A stretch of 64,000 bases of DNA from Bailinhaonella thermotolerans (GTDB lineage Bacteria; Actinomycetota; Actinomycetes; Streptosporangiales; Streptosporangiaceae): NCBI RefSeq assembly GCF_003594875.1, contig NZ_QZEY01000001.1:434001-498000 (forward strand), written 5' to 3'. The notes beneath the pieces are model-generated. The model was given only the letters and a program-made list of their open reading frames with translations. It did no database searches and was not told where the DNA came from. The position numbers and the translations under genes are program-made. Below, one piece after another: positions 48,777 to 57,180 of the stretch (positions are counted from its first letter, which is position 1; each line of letters opens with the position of its first letter).

Positions 48777-49742
48777 GTGCGAGCACGCGAATTCACTCGC
48801 TCATGGATCGGGAATCCGTGCTCGACTAAGGAATTGCGGGAATCCGTGCGGCCGGGGCGGTGGTGCGTGTTCGGCGTTCCCGTGGCGTTCGACAGCGACG
48901 ACCCCCTGGCGAACGGCGGGCCGGAGGCGGTGCGGGCGGCGCTGCCGTACCTCTGGCCGCGCGCGCCGCGGCGGTTGTGGGACTGGAACGCCGGCGGGGT
49001 GGTCGACTCGGCCGGGGTGCTGCCGCTCGACCTGGGCGACGTGCGGTACGACCGGCGCGAGGACCGGGCGGCCGACGTCGAGCGGCGGCTGACGCTGGCG
49101 GTCGGGGAGATCACGCGGCACGGCGGGCGGCCGCTGATCCTGGGCGGGGAGCACTGGCTGACCTATCCGGTGCTGGCCGGCCTGCTCGGCTCCGGCGACC
49201 GGCAGGTGGACGTCATCCACTTCGACGCGCACACCGACCGGCCCGCGGCGGGGAGCGGCGGCGTGGGTACGTTGCGCAACAGCAACGTCATGTCGTTCGT
49301 GGAGGATCTGAGCGGGGTGCGGCGCCTGCTGCAACTGGGGGTGCGCGAGTTCGACGTGCTGCCGCCCGGGCACGACGAGCCGCCCGCCTCCAAGAAGGCC
49401 GAGGTCGTGGCGTGCGCGCGGCTGCTCGGCGGGGAGAGCGCGGAATCGTTGTTCGCCCCGGTGGAACCGGGGTCGAGCGTCTACCTCTCGATCGACGTGG
49501 ACGTGCTGGACCCGGCCGTGGCGCCGGAGGTGGGCTGGCCGGTCCCGGGCGGTCTCGGCCTGGACCGGCTCCTCGAACTGATCGCGTACGTCGGCTCGGC
49601 CTATGACGTCGTGGGCGCGGACGTGGTCGAGGTGCACGGGAGCGCGGGCCGGAACAACCTCGCGGCGCTGGCGGCGGCGCGGTGCGTCAGACGGCTGGTG
49701 CTCGGCGCGTCGGAGGGCCATCACTACGCTTTTCCAAATTAA
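48777..49742 (+). CDS. ureohydrolase (arginase/agmatinase/formimidoylglutamase superfamily)
   Basis: 321 aa Mn-dependent enzyme. The three metal motifs are present: GGEH (His about 126), FDAHTD (about 149-154) and SIDVDVLDPAVAP (about 239-250). It should hydrolyse a guanidino compound to urea and an amine. It is not clearly arginase or agmatinase, since the substrate loop is distinct (GSGGVGTLRNSNVMS replaces the usual H-G-x-x-x-x region). GTG 48777 is selected because AAGGGA precedes it and the promoter at 48710-48738 excludes the earlier GTG. Confidence 0.85.
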   Translation: MRAREFTRSWIGNPCSTKELRESVRPGRWCVFGVPVAFDSDDPLANGGPEAVRAALPYLWPRAPRRLWDWNAGGVVDSAGVLPLDLGDVRYDRREDRAADVERRLTLAVGEITRHGGRPLILGGEHWLTYPVLAGLLGSGDRQVDVIHFDAHTDRPAAGSGGVGTLRNSNVMSFVEDLSGVRRLLQLGVREFDVLPPGHDEPPASKKAEVVACARLLGGESAESLFAPVEPGSSVYLSIDVDVLDPAVAPEVGWPVPGGLGLDRLLELIAYVGSAYDVVGADVVEVHGSAGRNNLAALAAARCVRRLVLGASEGHHYAFPN

Positions 49743-49966
49743 CGCCCGGGCAATATCCGTCCTCGCGGCGACATTTCCGTGGTTACCCGGCTACCCGCTG
49801 TTCGTTTCCCCCGGCAGTCGTACGGCGGGCCGCCCGGCGCCGGGAACTCGAGCGCCCGGAGCACGGGCCGCCCGCGCTCGAACCCAGGGCCTGCTCCGTG
49901 GTGACCGCCTGCGGCACATGAGCCGGGTCCGGCCGATCCTTGCCGAGACCCCGGGCGGGCCGGGGG

Positions 49967-51001
49967 TCATGAGTGTTCGAGCAGGTCGATGAGGGCGAGC
50001 AGGTCGGCGTGGGCCTGGGGGGCGGGCGCCGCCCGCTCCAGCCGACGGCGGGCCTGGGCGGCGGCCTGGCGCACGGCGGACTCGGTCCGGTCGCGACCGC
50101 CGCACCGTTCGATCGCCTGGACGAGGTCGTCGAGTTCCCGCGGAGAGGGTTCGGCGGTGGAGGCCAGGTAGGCGGCCAGGCGGTCACGGGCCCGCCCGGT
50201 GCCGGCCAGAGCGGCCGCGATGGGGTGGGTCACCTTGCGGTGGCGCAGGTCCGTACGGCGTGGCGTGCCGTCTCCGGTCAGCGGGGTCCACAGGTCGTCC
50301 AGGTCGTTGCGTAGTTGCATGACCTGGGCGAGGGGCGTGCCGAGCTCGGCGATGTCGTCGACCTGCTCGGGGGTGGCGGCGCCGGCCAGGGCGCCCAGGC
50401 GGCAGGCGGCGCGCAGGATCGGCCCCGTCTTGGCCTCGATGACCGCCAGGCACGCCTCGGGGTCCGCGGGGCTGCCGCCGGTGAAGTCGAGGGCGAGGTC
50501 GGCGAGCTGGCCTTCGCCGTTGCCCACGACGCCGTCCATCAGCGCGACGGTCATCTGGTCGCGGCGGTCGTAGCCGCTGGTGGCCAGCATCCGCACCGCC
50601 AGGGTCAAGAGCGCGGTGCCGGTCTGCAGGGCGTGGTCGAGGGTGAACTCGCGCCACAGGGTGGGACGTCCGTAGCGGACGTCGTCGCGGTCGGTGATGT
50701 TGTCGTGGATCCCGGCCTGGTGCATGGTCAGGGTGAAGGCGGCCGCCGCACGCAGGCCGCGTTCGGCCAGGCCGCCGTCGATCGAGGTGCACAGCAGGGC
50801 CAGGGCGGTGACGCGCAGGCGGGAGACGCGCCCGGGCGGCGGCTCGCCGTCCGGGCCGGGGAACCCGAAGTGGAAGCGGGCCGCACGCCGCAGCTCGGGG
50901 GTGAGGGTGTCCACGGCGGCTTCCAGCACGGGCAGCACCGTCCGCCCGGTCATGCGGAGGAGCTCGCGGGCGGGCCGGGCGGGAGGCAGGGCGGCGGGCA
51001 T
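49967..51001 (-). CDS. polyprenyl-synthetase-family protein with altered metal-binding motifs
   Basis: 344 aa all-helical protein with the trans-isoprenyl diphosphate synthase layout. The first Asp-rich motif, normally DDxxD, is DNITD (about 100-104), followed by R-D-D-V-R-Y-G-R-P-T. The second appears as LRNDLDDL (about 230-237) in place of FQxxDDxxD. The remainder is similar (GDGxLxLA-like TGTALLTLAVR; GQLADLALDF). The changes suggest altered metal use: possibly a cyclase-like or prenyl-binding protein instead of a chain elongator. ATG 51001 follows AAGGAG. No other terpenoid gene lies nearby. Confidence 0.75.
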   Translation of the reverse strand: MPAALPPARPARELLRMTGRTVLPVLEAAVDTLTPELRRAARFHFGFPGPDGEPPPGRVSRLRVTALALLCTSIDGGLAERGLRAAAAFTLTMHQAGIHDNITDRDDVRYGRPTLWREFTLDHALQTGTALLTLAVRMLATSGYDRRDQMTVALMDGVVGNGEGQLADLALDFTGGSPADPEACLAVIEAKTGPILRAACRLGALAGAATPEQVDDIAELGTPLAQVMQLRNDLDDLWTPLTGDGTPRRTDLRHRKVTHPIAAALAGTGRARDRLAAYLASTAEPSPRELDDLVQAIERCGGRDRTESAVRQAAAQARRRLERAAPAPQAHADLLALIDLLEHS

Positions 51002-51204
51002 GGGCGGGCTCCTTCCCGGCAGCGGTTCGAGCGTCACCACACGCGGCGGGCCGTGGACGACGCCCGCACCTCATGCAAGCACAGACCGGCATCCGAGAGG
51101 ACGGAGACGAAGACGCGGCCCTCGCGCCCGCCACCCGGGCCGCCGCCGGCGCAAGAGGCACCCCCACTCAGCCCCTCACCACCCCGATGACCACCGCCCC
51201 ACCA

Positions 51205-51501
51205 TCAAAGATATTCCGGCGGTACCGATTCAAGCTGTAGCGCCAAGTCCCATCCGCCCGGCTTCAACTCGCTGTCCCACCATGGAGCTCCGTCCTCTAG
51301 CCATTTCTGGCGAAACACCAGTATTGATACGAGAGTGGCGTCCTCATACCCGAACTCCACGCCACAGCACGGACAGATATCGAATGAGGGGCTTCTGCCG
51401 TCCAGCCCCCACGGCGCGGAGTCTTGAATCAGCCCGCACACACGACACCCGTATAACCGCTCATTGAGCACGGAAATACTCCATGTTTGTTCCGTATCCA
51501 C
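51205..51501 (-). CDS. small zinc-ribbon protein, lower GC
   Basis: 98 aa. Two knuckles CRVC (about 20-23) and CPCC (about 43-46) separated by ~20 residues form a likely zinc ribbon, followed by GVEFGYEDATLVSILVFRQKW, part, and an acidic C-terminus. Similar CPCCG-VEFGYED proteins occur sporadically across distant phyla, often in polymorphic-toxin or immunity islands. The base composition is visibly lower in GC than any neighbour, with many A/T third positions, pointing to recent acquisition. It is not recognised functionally. Confidence 0.75.
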   Translation of the reverse strand: MDTEQTWSISVLNERLYGCRVCGLIQDSAPWGLDGRSPSFDICPCCGVEFGYEDATLVSILVFRQKWLEDGAPWWDSELKPGGWDLALQLESVPPEYL

Positions 51502-51625
51502 GCTTAATTCGTTCTGCAGGGATCCGCTTCCGCGAGCGCGGGCGCCTCGTCGGCTACCTCGCGCGGGGCCATCGATCGCACCGGGCGGTTCAGCGGGATC
51601 GCGCTATCGACCGCATCGGGCGGGT

Positions 51626-53200
51626 TCAGCGGGATCGGGCTGGGGTGGCGGGCGCGGGGGTGGGCTGTCGTGGCCGCTCCTTGCCCTGTACGGCGAAGCA
51701 CAGGGCTGCGGCGGCGAGCATCGCGCCGACGGGGAGGGCCATCGTCGGGACCAGGGAGCCGGTGAAACCGTGGACGAAGACGTCGCGGGCGGTCCGGGCG
51801 ACGTCCCCCGGCAGCCCGGCCACCGGCCGCGCCCCCGCCGACAGGGCCGCCAGGGCGTCCCGGAACTCGCCGCGGGCCGAGGCGGGCAGGGCGGGCGCGC
51901 GCGTCGCCGCCTCGTGCGCGATGGACGCGGCCAGCCGGTTCTGCATCAGGGCGCCCACCACGGCCGCGCCCAGCGCCGAGCCGAGCTGCCGGGTGGTGTT
52001 GACCAGGCCGGAGGCGGCTCCCGCGAGCGGCGGGGGCACGTGGTACATCGCCAGGGCCTGCAGCGGGATGAACATGCCGGCCATCCCCGCCCCGGCCACC
52101 ACCAGCCCCGGCAGGAGCGCGGGCCAGGCCGTGCCCACGTCCGCGACCAGGACCGTCCACGCCAGGCCCCCGCCGTACAGCGCGAGCCCGCCCATGAGGA
52201 TGAACTTGCCGCCCACCTGGTCGGACAGCCGCCCCACGAGCGGCGACAGGAGCATGTTGACCACCGCCATCGGCGCCATGATCAGGCCCGCCTGGAGGGC
52301 GGTGTGGCCGAGCACGCTCTGCAGGTAGATGGTGAGCGGCAGCATGCCGCCGATCAGTCCCACGGACATGATCACGCCCACGCCGTTCATCAGCGCGAAG
52401 TTCCGGTCGCGGAACAGCGAGAACGGCACCAGCGGCTGCTTGTCCTGCCGCCGCGCCTGGTGCCACACGAACGCGCCGAGCAGCGCCAGGCCCGCGACGC
52501 CGAGCAGCGGAACGCTGACGAAGGACCAGATCCGGCCCCAGTCGTACCGTTCACCCTCCACCAGCGCGAACGTCACCGCCACGAGCCCGGCGCTGGCCAG
52601 CAGCACGCCCGGCAGGTCGAGCCGCTGGCGTCCGCCGTGCCGTACGTCGGGGACCAGGGTCAGCGCCATCACCAGCACGACGAGCCCGACGGGGACGTTG
52701 AGGTAGAAGATCCAGCGCCAGCCCGCCCAGCTCACCAGCGCCCCGCCGACCGTCGGCCCGGCGATCGTGGCCAGGCCGGCGACCGCGCCCCACACGCCCA
52801 GGGCCGCGCCGCGCCGTTCCGCCGGGAAGGTCGCGACGATGATCGCCATGGTCTGCGGCATGAGGACGGCGGCGCCCGCTCCCTGCACGACGCGCGCGGC
52901 GATGAGCCACTCGGCACTGGGGGCCAGCCCGCAGGCCACGGAGGCGAGCGTGAACAGCGCGACTCCGGCGGCGAACATGTTGCGCCGCCCCCACATGTCG
53001 CCCAGCCGCCCGGCGGTGATCAGCAGTACTGCCAGCGCGATCGTGTAGCCGCTGACCACCCACAGGATGTCGTCCAGGGTGGCGTGCAGCGTCTCCAGCA
53101 TGCTGGGCATGGCGACGTTGACGATCGTCAGGTCCAGCAGGGTCATGAAGAACCCGAGGCACAGGGTGACGAGCACGACCCAGGGGTTGCCGCGCCTCAT
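51626..53200 (-). CDS. MFS transporter, DHA2 drug:H+ antiporter (14-helix)
   Basis: 524 aa. Helix 1 carries LDLTIVNVAMPSMLETLHA, the motif-A loop is GDMWGRRNMFAAG, and WAGWRWIFYLNVPVGL precedes the central helices. Typical of EmrB/QacA exporters for hydrophobic drugs. Its ATG (53200) overlaps the stop of the PadR gene (53197) by ATGA, so regulator and pump are one operon; such pairs usually respond to the pump's substrate. Confidence 0.9.
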   Translation of the reverse strand: MRRGNPWVVLVTLCLGFFMTLLDLTIVNVAMPSMLETLHATLDDILWVVSGYTIALAVLLITAGRLGDMWGRRNMFAAGVALFTLASVACGLAPSAEWLIAARVVQGAGAAVLMPQTMAIIVATFPAERRGAALGVWGAVAGLATIAGPTVGGALVSWAGWRWIFYLNVPVGLVVLVMALTLVPDVRHGGRQRLDLPGVLLASAGLVAVTFALVEGERYDWGRIWSFVSVPLLGVAGLALLGAFVWHQARRQDKQPLVPFSLFRDRNFALMNGVGVIMSVGLIGGMLPLTIYLQSVLGHTALQAGLIMAPMAVVNMLLSPLVGRLSDQVGGKFILMGGLALYGGGLAWTVLVADVGTAWPALLPGLVVAGAGMAGMFIPLQALAMYHVPPPLAGAASGLVNTTRQLGSALGAAVVGALMQNRLAASIAHEAATRAPALPASARGEFRDALAALSAGARPVAGLPGDVARTARDVFVHGFTGSLVPTMALPVGAMLAAAALCFAVQGKERPRQPTPAPATPARSR

Positions 53201-53790
53201 GACCGCGCCCCCTCCTCGTGCGTGTCGAGCAGGTTCCAGGTCAGGTGCCCGGCCCGGATGTCCGCGGCGTACGCCCGCACCCAGTCCAGCTCCGCCCGGC
53301 GCAGCGCCAGCATGTACTCCGTGTCCGCCAGGGCCACCCGGTGCAGCCCCTGCTTGCGCAGCCCGTCCAGGGCCGTGGAGAAGGCGGCGATCAGGGACTC
53401 GAGCTGCACCTCCCGCATCTCCAGCCGGGTCGCGACGTCCTCCGGCTCCAGCATCGAGACGACCGCGAGCGCGGTCCCGAGCCGGGGGTACTCCTCGACC
53501 GGGTGGTGCAGCAGTTCCCGCAGCCGCGCCACCGCGTCGTCCCGCCCGCGGTCGGTGATCGCGTAGACGGTCCGTTCCGGCCGCCGCCCCTCCCTCCCCG
53601 TCTCCACGGGCTCCACGCGCCCGTCGTCCACCAGCCGGTCCACCGTGTGGTAGAGCGCCCCGTGGGTGACCTTCACCGCCTGGTCGTACGACCGCTCCCG
53701 GATGCGCTGCTGCATCTCGTACGGGTGGAGCGGCTCATCGGCGAGCAGACGTAACACGATCAACGCCAGCGGCGTGAGCGGCCGAGCCAT
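53197..53790 (-). CDS. PadR family transcriptional regulator controlling the adjacent exporter
   Basis: 197 aa. Winged helix about 5-80 (LIVLRLLADEPLHPYEMQQRI, part; GALYHTVDRLVDDGRVEPVE), C-terminal helical domain about 95-190. It is translationally coupled to the DHA2 exporter downstream. A palindrome TCCGA...TCGGA at 53803-53821 lies upstream of its ATG (53790). Probable repressor relieved by a drug-like ligand. Confidence 0.9.
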   Translation of the reverse strand: MARPLTPLALIVLRLLADEPLHPYEMQQRIRERSYDQAVKVTHGALYHTVDRLVDDGRVEPVETGREGRRPERTVYAITDRGRDDAVARLRELLHHPVEEYPRLGTALAVVSMLEPEDVATRLEMREVQLESLIAAFSTALDGLRKQGLHRVALADTEYMLALRRAELDWVRAYAADIRAGHLTWNLLDTHEEGARS

Positions 53791-53802
53791 CCGTTGGTCC
53801 CT

Positions 53803-53821
53803 TCCGATTAATCCATTCGGA
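53803..53821. promoter_or_regulatory. inverted repeat upstream of PadR-exporter operon
   Basis: TCCGA-ttaatccat-TCGGA (19 bp) placed 13 bp before the PadR start. A related phrase (TCCGGACTA) is found 25 bp further upstream. Candidate autoregulatory site. Confidence 0.5.
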
Positions 53822-53964
53822 CTATTACTTCCTCGGATGGAACGTCCGGACTAGGCCCGCCGCAACAGGGACCGGGCCTCCGAAGCGTGGGACCCGCCGT
53901 CAATCGCGGTTGCGGTGGACGCTTTGCGTGGAGGGCTCCGGGTGGCCGGGTCAAGGGGGCGGGG

Positions 53965-54957
53965 TCAAGGGGGCGGGTCGGCCGCGGGAGGGAGGTCGCG
54001 GATGGCGTGGGCGGCCCTCCGGGCGATAGTGCGCAGGTGCGGGGCGAGCTGGGGCGGGTCCAGCAGGGTGTAGTCGACGGGGAGCTGGCTGATGCGGCGG
54101 GCCAGGTAGGCCGGCGAGTCCGGGGCGGTGATCAGCAGGCACGCCCGCCGGCCGGATCCGGGGTCGGGTTCCAGGACGCCCTGCCAGGGCGGGACCAGCC
54201 GGCGGGCCTGTTCCAGGGGCGCGTGCAGGCGCAGGCGGGCCTGGACCGTGCCGCCGGTCAGCGATCGGGCGACCCAGGTCGCCGCGTCCACCCCGCCGGG
54301 GAGTTCGCGCCGCGGCACGCGTACGCCGGTGGCGAGCACCTCGCCGATGCGGTCGAGCCGGAACGTGCGCCAGTCGGCGCGGTCGAGGTCGAAGGCGACC
54401 AGGTACCAGCGGCGCCCCGCCGCCACCAGTTGCCGGGGCTCGACCAGGCGAGAGGCCGGTCGGCCGTCGGCCTTGGCGTAGGGGAAGCGCACCCGTTCGC
54501 TCACCTGGCAGGCCCGGGCCAGGGCGGCGAGGGTCTCGGGCGCGGCGGAGGGGGCGTCGCCCTGGTGCAGGGGGACGGCGGCCTGCGACAGGGCGGTGAG
54601 CCGGTGACGCAGCCGGGCGGGCAGGACCTGCTCCAGTTTGGCCAGGGCGCGCAGGCAGATGTCGGCGATGCCGGTGACGGGGGCGGCGGTGGCGGTGCGC
54701 AGGCCGATGGCGATGGCCAGGGCTTCGTCGTCGTCCAGGAGCAGCGGCGGCATCGCGGCGCCCGAGCCAAGCCGGTAGCCGCCGGTGGCGCCGTGGGCGG
54801 CCTGGACGGGGTAGCCGAGTTCGCGCAGGCGCTCGACGTCGCGGCGGATGGTGCGGGTGGTGACGCCCAGGCGGTCGGCCAGTTCGGTGCCCGGCCACTC
54901 GCGCGGGGACTGCAGCAGGGACAGCAGTCGCAGCAGCCGTGCCGATGGATCACGCAT
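53965..54957 (-). CDS. HTH-WYL domain transcriptional regulator (YafY-like)
   Basis: 330 aa. N-terminal DeoR-like HTH (RLLRLLSLLQSPREWPGTELA, part; RLGVTTRTIRRDVERLRELGYPV), then a WYL domain (RRWYLVAFDLDRADWRTFRLDRI, part) and the WCX C-terminal dimerisation region. WYL domains bind nucleic acids or small ligands. ATG 54957; the next gene (Gfo/Idh/MocA) is divergent at 55198, separated by a 240-bp region, and is the probable target. Confidence 0.9.
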   Translation of the reverse strand: MRDPSARLLRLLSLLQSPREWPGTELADRLGVTTRTIRRDVERLRELGYPVQAAHGATGGYRLGSGAAMPPLLLDDDEALAIAIGLRTATAAPVTGIADICLRALAKLEQVLPARLRHRLTALSQAAVPLHQGDAPSAAPETLAALARACQVSERVRFPYAKADGRPASRLVEPRQLVAAGRRWYLVAFDLDRADWRTFRLDRIGEVLATGVRVPRRELPGGVDAATWVARSLTGGTVQARLRLHAPLEQARRLVPPWQGVLEPDPGSGRRACLLITAPDSPAYLARRISQLPVDYTLLDPPQLAPHLRTIARRAAHAIRDLPPAADPPP

Positions 54958-55197
54958 GACGACATCCTGCCCGTCATATAGGACGTTCAATGACCTATTG
55001 AGGTTCTACTGTGGCTGAACAGGTCATCGTGTCCGCCCGGCGACGCGCCGCGTGTTCGGCCGGACCACCGCCGTCACCGGCACCGGCATCGGCATCGGCG
55101 GCCACGTGAGCCGTTCACCGGCGACGGTCCGTCCATCCCGGGACGGGCTCCCACCACGCCACGACGGCGACATCCACACGCGAGAGGAGAGACGTTC

Positions 55198-56145
55198 ATG
55201 AAGATCGCACTGCTGGGGACCGGCTTCGGCCAGGCGCACGCCGCCGTCTACGCCCAGCGCCAGGACGTGGAGGTGGTGATGTTCGGCCGCGACCCGGGCA
55301 GGACCGCCAAGACCGCCGCCCAGTTCGGATTCGCCTCCTCCATCGACGTCGATGAGGCGTTCACCGGGGACTTCGACCTCGTCGACATCTGCCTGCCCGA
55401 CAAGCTGCACGCCGGCTTCGCGCTGCGCGCGCTCGCGGCGGGCAAGCACGCGCTGGTGGAACTGCCGCTGGCCGACGACCTGGCCGACGCCCGCCGCGTC
55501 GCCCAGGCCGCCGAGGACAGCGACCGGCAGGTGTTCGTGGACATGTTCGACCGGTTCATCCCGGCCAACCAGGCCCTGTTCGACGCCGCCGAACGGGGCA
55601 CCTACGGGCGGCTGGAACAGCTCACCCTGTGGAACCTGACCGCGCACCTGTGGCCGGGCGCCTCGCTGGGGCTGAGGGCGCTGCCGATCGGGGCGATGCA
55701 CGGCGACATGGACATCGTCACCCGCCTGCTGGGCCGGCCGGCCGACATCCGTCTCACCACCGTCGAACGCGACGGCGATTCGGCCTCGATCGAGGCGACC
55801 CTGACCTTCGAGACGGCCGAGGGCAGGACGTTCGTCCGCGACTCGGTCTCCTCGCTGATGCCCCGGTCCTGGGGCGCGCGCAGCGGCTACACCGCCACCT
55901 TCGAGCGCGGGGTGCTGGATTCGGCGTCGACGATGGGGTTCGACGGCAAGCCCACCGGCACCGTCACCGCCTACACCGACCAGGGCGCGACAGAGCTGGA
56001 GCTGCCGCCCGCCGACCAGTACGGCGCGATGATCGACCACGTGCTGGCGGTGCTGCGCGGCGAGGCCGACAACCGGATCGGCCCCGACACCGTGCTGGAG
56101 GCGCTGGACCTGACCCTGGCCATCGACGCCGAGGCCAACGGCTGA
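55198..56145 (+). CDS. Gfo/Idh/MocA family oxidoreductase
   Basis: 315 aa NAD(P)-dependent dehydrogenase. Rossmann start KIALLGTGFGQAHAAVYAQ (about 2-20). The GKHALVELPLADDLADA segment (about 95-110) replaces the canonical GKHVLCEKP Lys with Leu. The C-terminal alpha/beta domain follows. Loss of the EKP lysine suggests altered or absent sugar oxidation. ATG 55198 follows GAGAGG. Divergent from the WYL regulator. Confidence 0.85.
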   Translation: MKIALLGTGFGQAHAAVYAQRQDVEVVMFGRDPGRTAKTAAQFGFASSIDVDEAFTGDFDLVDICLPDKLHAGFALRALAAGKHALVELPLADDLADARRVAQAAEDSDRQVFVDMFDRFIPANQALFDAAERGTYGRLEQLTLWNLTAHLWPGASLGLRALPIGAMHGDMDIVTRLLGRPADIRLTTVERDGDSASIEATLTFETAEGRTFVRDSVSSLMPRSWGARSGYTATFERGVLDSASTMGFDGKPTGTVTAYTDQGATELELPPADQYGAMIDHVLAVLRGEADNRIGPDTVLEALDLTLAIDAEANG

Positions 56146-56203
56146 GCCCCCCCGTCGGCCTCGACGTCACCGGCGAACCCTCCTCCCGGGGGCGGCGGGA
56201 GGG

Positions 56204-56590
56204 CTATTTGGACTGGTCGTAGGCGGCTCGGCTGGTTTGGATGTCGTCGATGTGGTCGATCGCCCATCCGGCGATGGACAGCGCCAGGGGGATCAGGCTC
56301 TTGCCGGTGGGGGTGAGCGCGTACTCCACGCGGGGCGGGATCTCGGCGTAGGCGGTGCGCGAGACCAGGCCGTCGCGTTCCAGGTTGCGCAGGGTCAGGG
56401 TCAGCATCCGCTGGGAGATCCCGGTGATCTGCTGGTGCAGCTCGGTGAAGCGCAGGCTGCCCTGGTCCAGGGTCGCCACGATCAGCAGGGTCCACTTGTC
56501 GCAGATCCGGTCCAGCACGGCGCGGACGGTCTTGCCGCCGTCGCCCCGGATCATGCAGGTGTGCCGGTACCGCGACTGGTCCTGCTGCAT
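56204..56590 (-). CDS. HxlR family transcriptional regulator
   Basis: 128 aa, standard length. Winged helix at about 20-110: RAVLDRICDKWTLLIVATLD, then FTELHQQITGISQRMLTLTLR and the wing AYAEIPPRVEYALTPTG. The sensing Cys could be the one in RICDKW or the N-terminal HTC. It is divergent from a DoxX gene (56699), the classic HxlR target in actinomycetes. ATG 56590. Confidence 0.9.
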   Translation of the reverse strand: MQQDQSRYRHTCMIRGDGGKTVRAVLDRICDKWTLLIVATLDQGSLRFTELHQQITGISQRMLTLTLRNLERDGLVSRTAYAEIPPRVEYALTPTGKSLIPLALSIAGWAIDHIDDIQTSRAAYDQSK

Positions 56591-56608
56591 GACGACTCCC
56601 TGTGCGCG

Positions 56609-56633
56609 ACTTACACGTGTGTGCCTTTTGTAA
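56609..56633. promoter_or_regulatory. inverted repeat in the HxlR-DoxX divergent promoter
   Basis: CTTAC ... GTAAG with a 15-bp interior in the 108-bp spacer between the divergent genes; probable HxlR operator for both. Confidence 0.45.
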
Positions 56634-56698
56634 GCCTTCCAATAGTGACGCATGATGCGGCTACTAACGAACGGTAACCAACCTGTTGGGAGGGGCTC

Positions 56699-57064
56699 AT
56701 GTACGTCGCCTACTGGATCCTCGCGGTGCCGCTGGCGGTCTTCTACCTGTGGGCCGGCGGCAAGAAGGCCATCCAGAGCCAGGAACGGCTGCGGCCCCTG
56801 ATGGGGTGGGTCGACCGTACCCCGATGCCTGTCGTGCGGCTGCTGGGTGTGCTGGAGGTGCTGGGCGCGGCCGGGCTGATGCTGCCGCCGCTGACCGGGG
56901 TCGCCCCCTGGCTGGCCGTCGCCGCCGCGATCGGCCTGGCGTTGATCCAGGTCGGCGGCACCGTGGTCCACCTGTCCCGCCGCGAGGCGAACGTGATCTG
57001 GCTCAACCTCCTGCTGCTGGTCGCCGCCGCCGCGACCGCCTGGCTGGCCACCGCCTGGGTGTGA
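56699..57064 (+). CDS. DoxX family membrane protein
   Basis: 121 aa with four hydrophobic helices (WILAVPLAVFYLWAGGKKA, part; VVRLLGVLEVLGAAGLMLP; WLAVAAAIGLALIQVGGTV; NLLLLVAAAATAWLATAW). GTG-free: ATG 56699 behind GGGAGGGG. DoxX-like proteins occur with HxlR regulators and quinone- or thiol-linked redox responses. Its TGA overlaps the GTG (57061) of a nitroreductase relic, preserving the old operon junction. Confidence 0.85.
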   Translation: MYVAYWILAVPLAVFYLWAGGKKAIQSQERLRPLMGWVDRTPMPVVRLLGVLEVLGAAGLMLPPLTGVAPWLAVAAAIGLALIQVGGTVVHLSRREANVIWLNLLLLVAAAATAWLATAWV

Positions 57065-57180
57065 ACCCGCACAGCGGGCGGGTGCTGTCGGCGGTGGCCG
57101 ACCAGTACGGCAACGCCGCCGTGGGCCGCCTCTACACCGCCATGGGCACCCGCCCCCACCTGGGCGGCGAGGATCCGACG
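57061..57180 (+). pseudogene. mycothiol-dependent nitroreductase (Rv2466c-like) fragment
   Basis: From GTG 57061, overlapping the DoxX stop (GTGA), a frame reads [20 protein letters not shown] then PHLGG. This aligns with the internal segment of M. tuberculosis Rv2466c (EQAHGAKVLDPLYTAMGNRI). The N-terminal CPWC active site and the C-terminal part are missing; after about 57180 the reading is only the antisense of the epoxide hydrolase tail. Probably an internal piece left by deletion. Confidence 0.55.

Noticed and set aside
45564-51001. Biosynthetic gene cluster (monooxygenase, prenyl-synthase-like protein, exporters)
   Set aside because: Genes are far apart, on mixed strands and separately regulated, with no core synthase; each looks like an independent unit.
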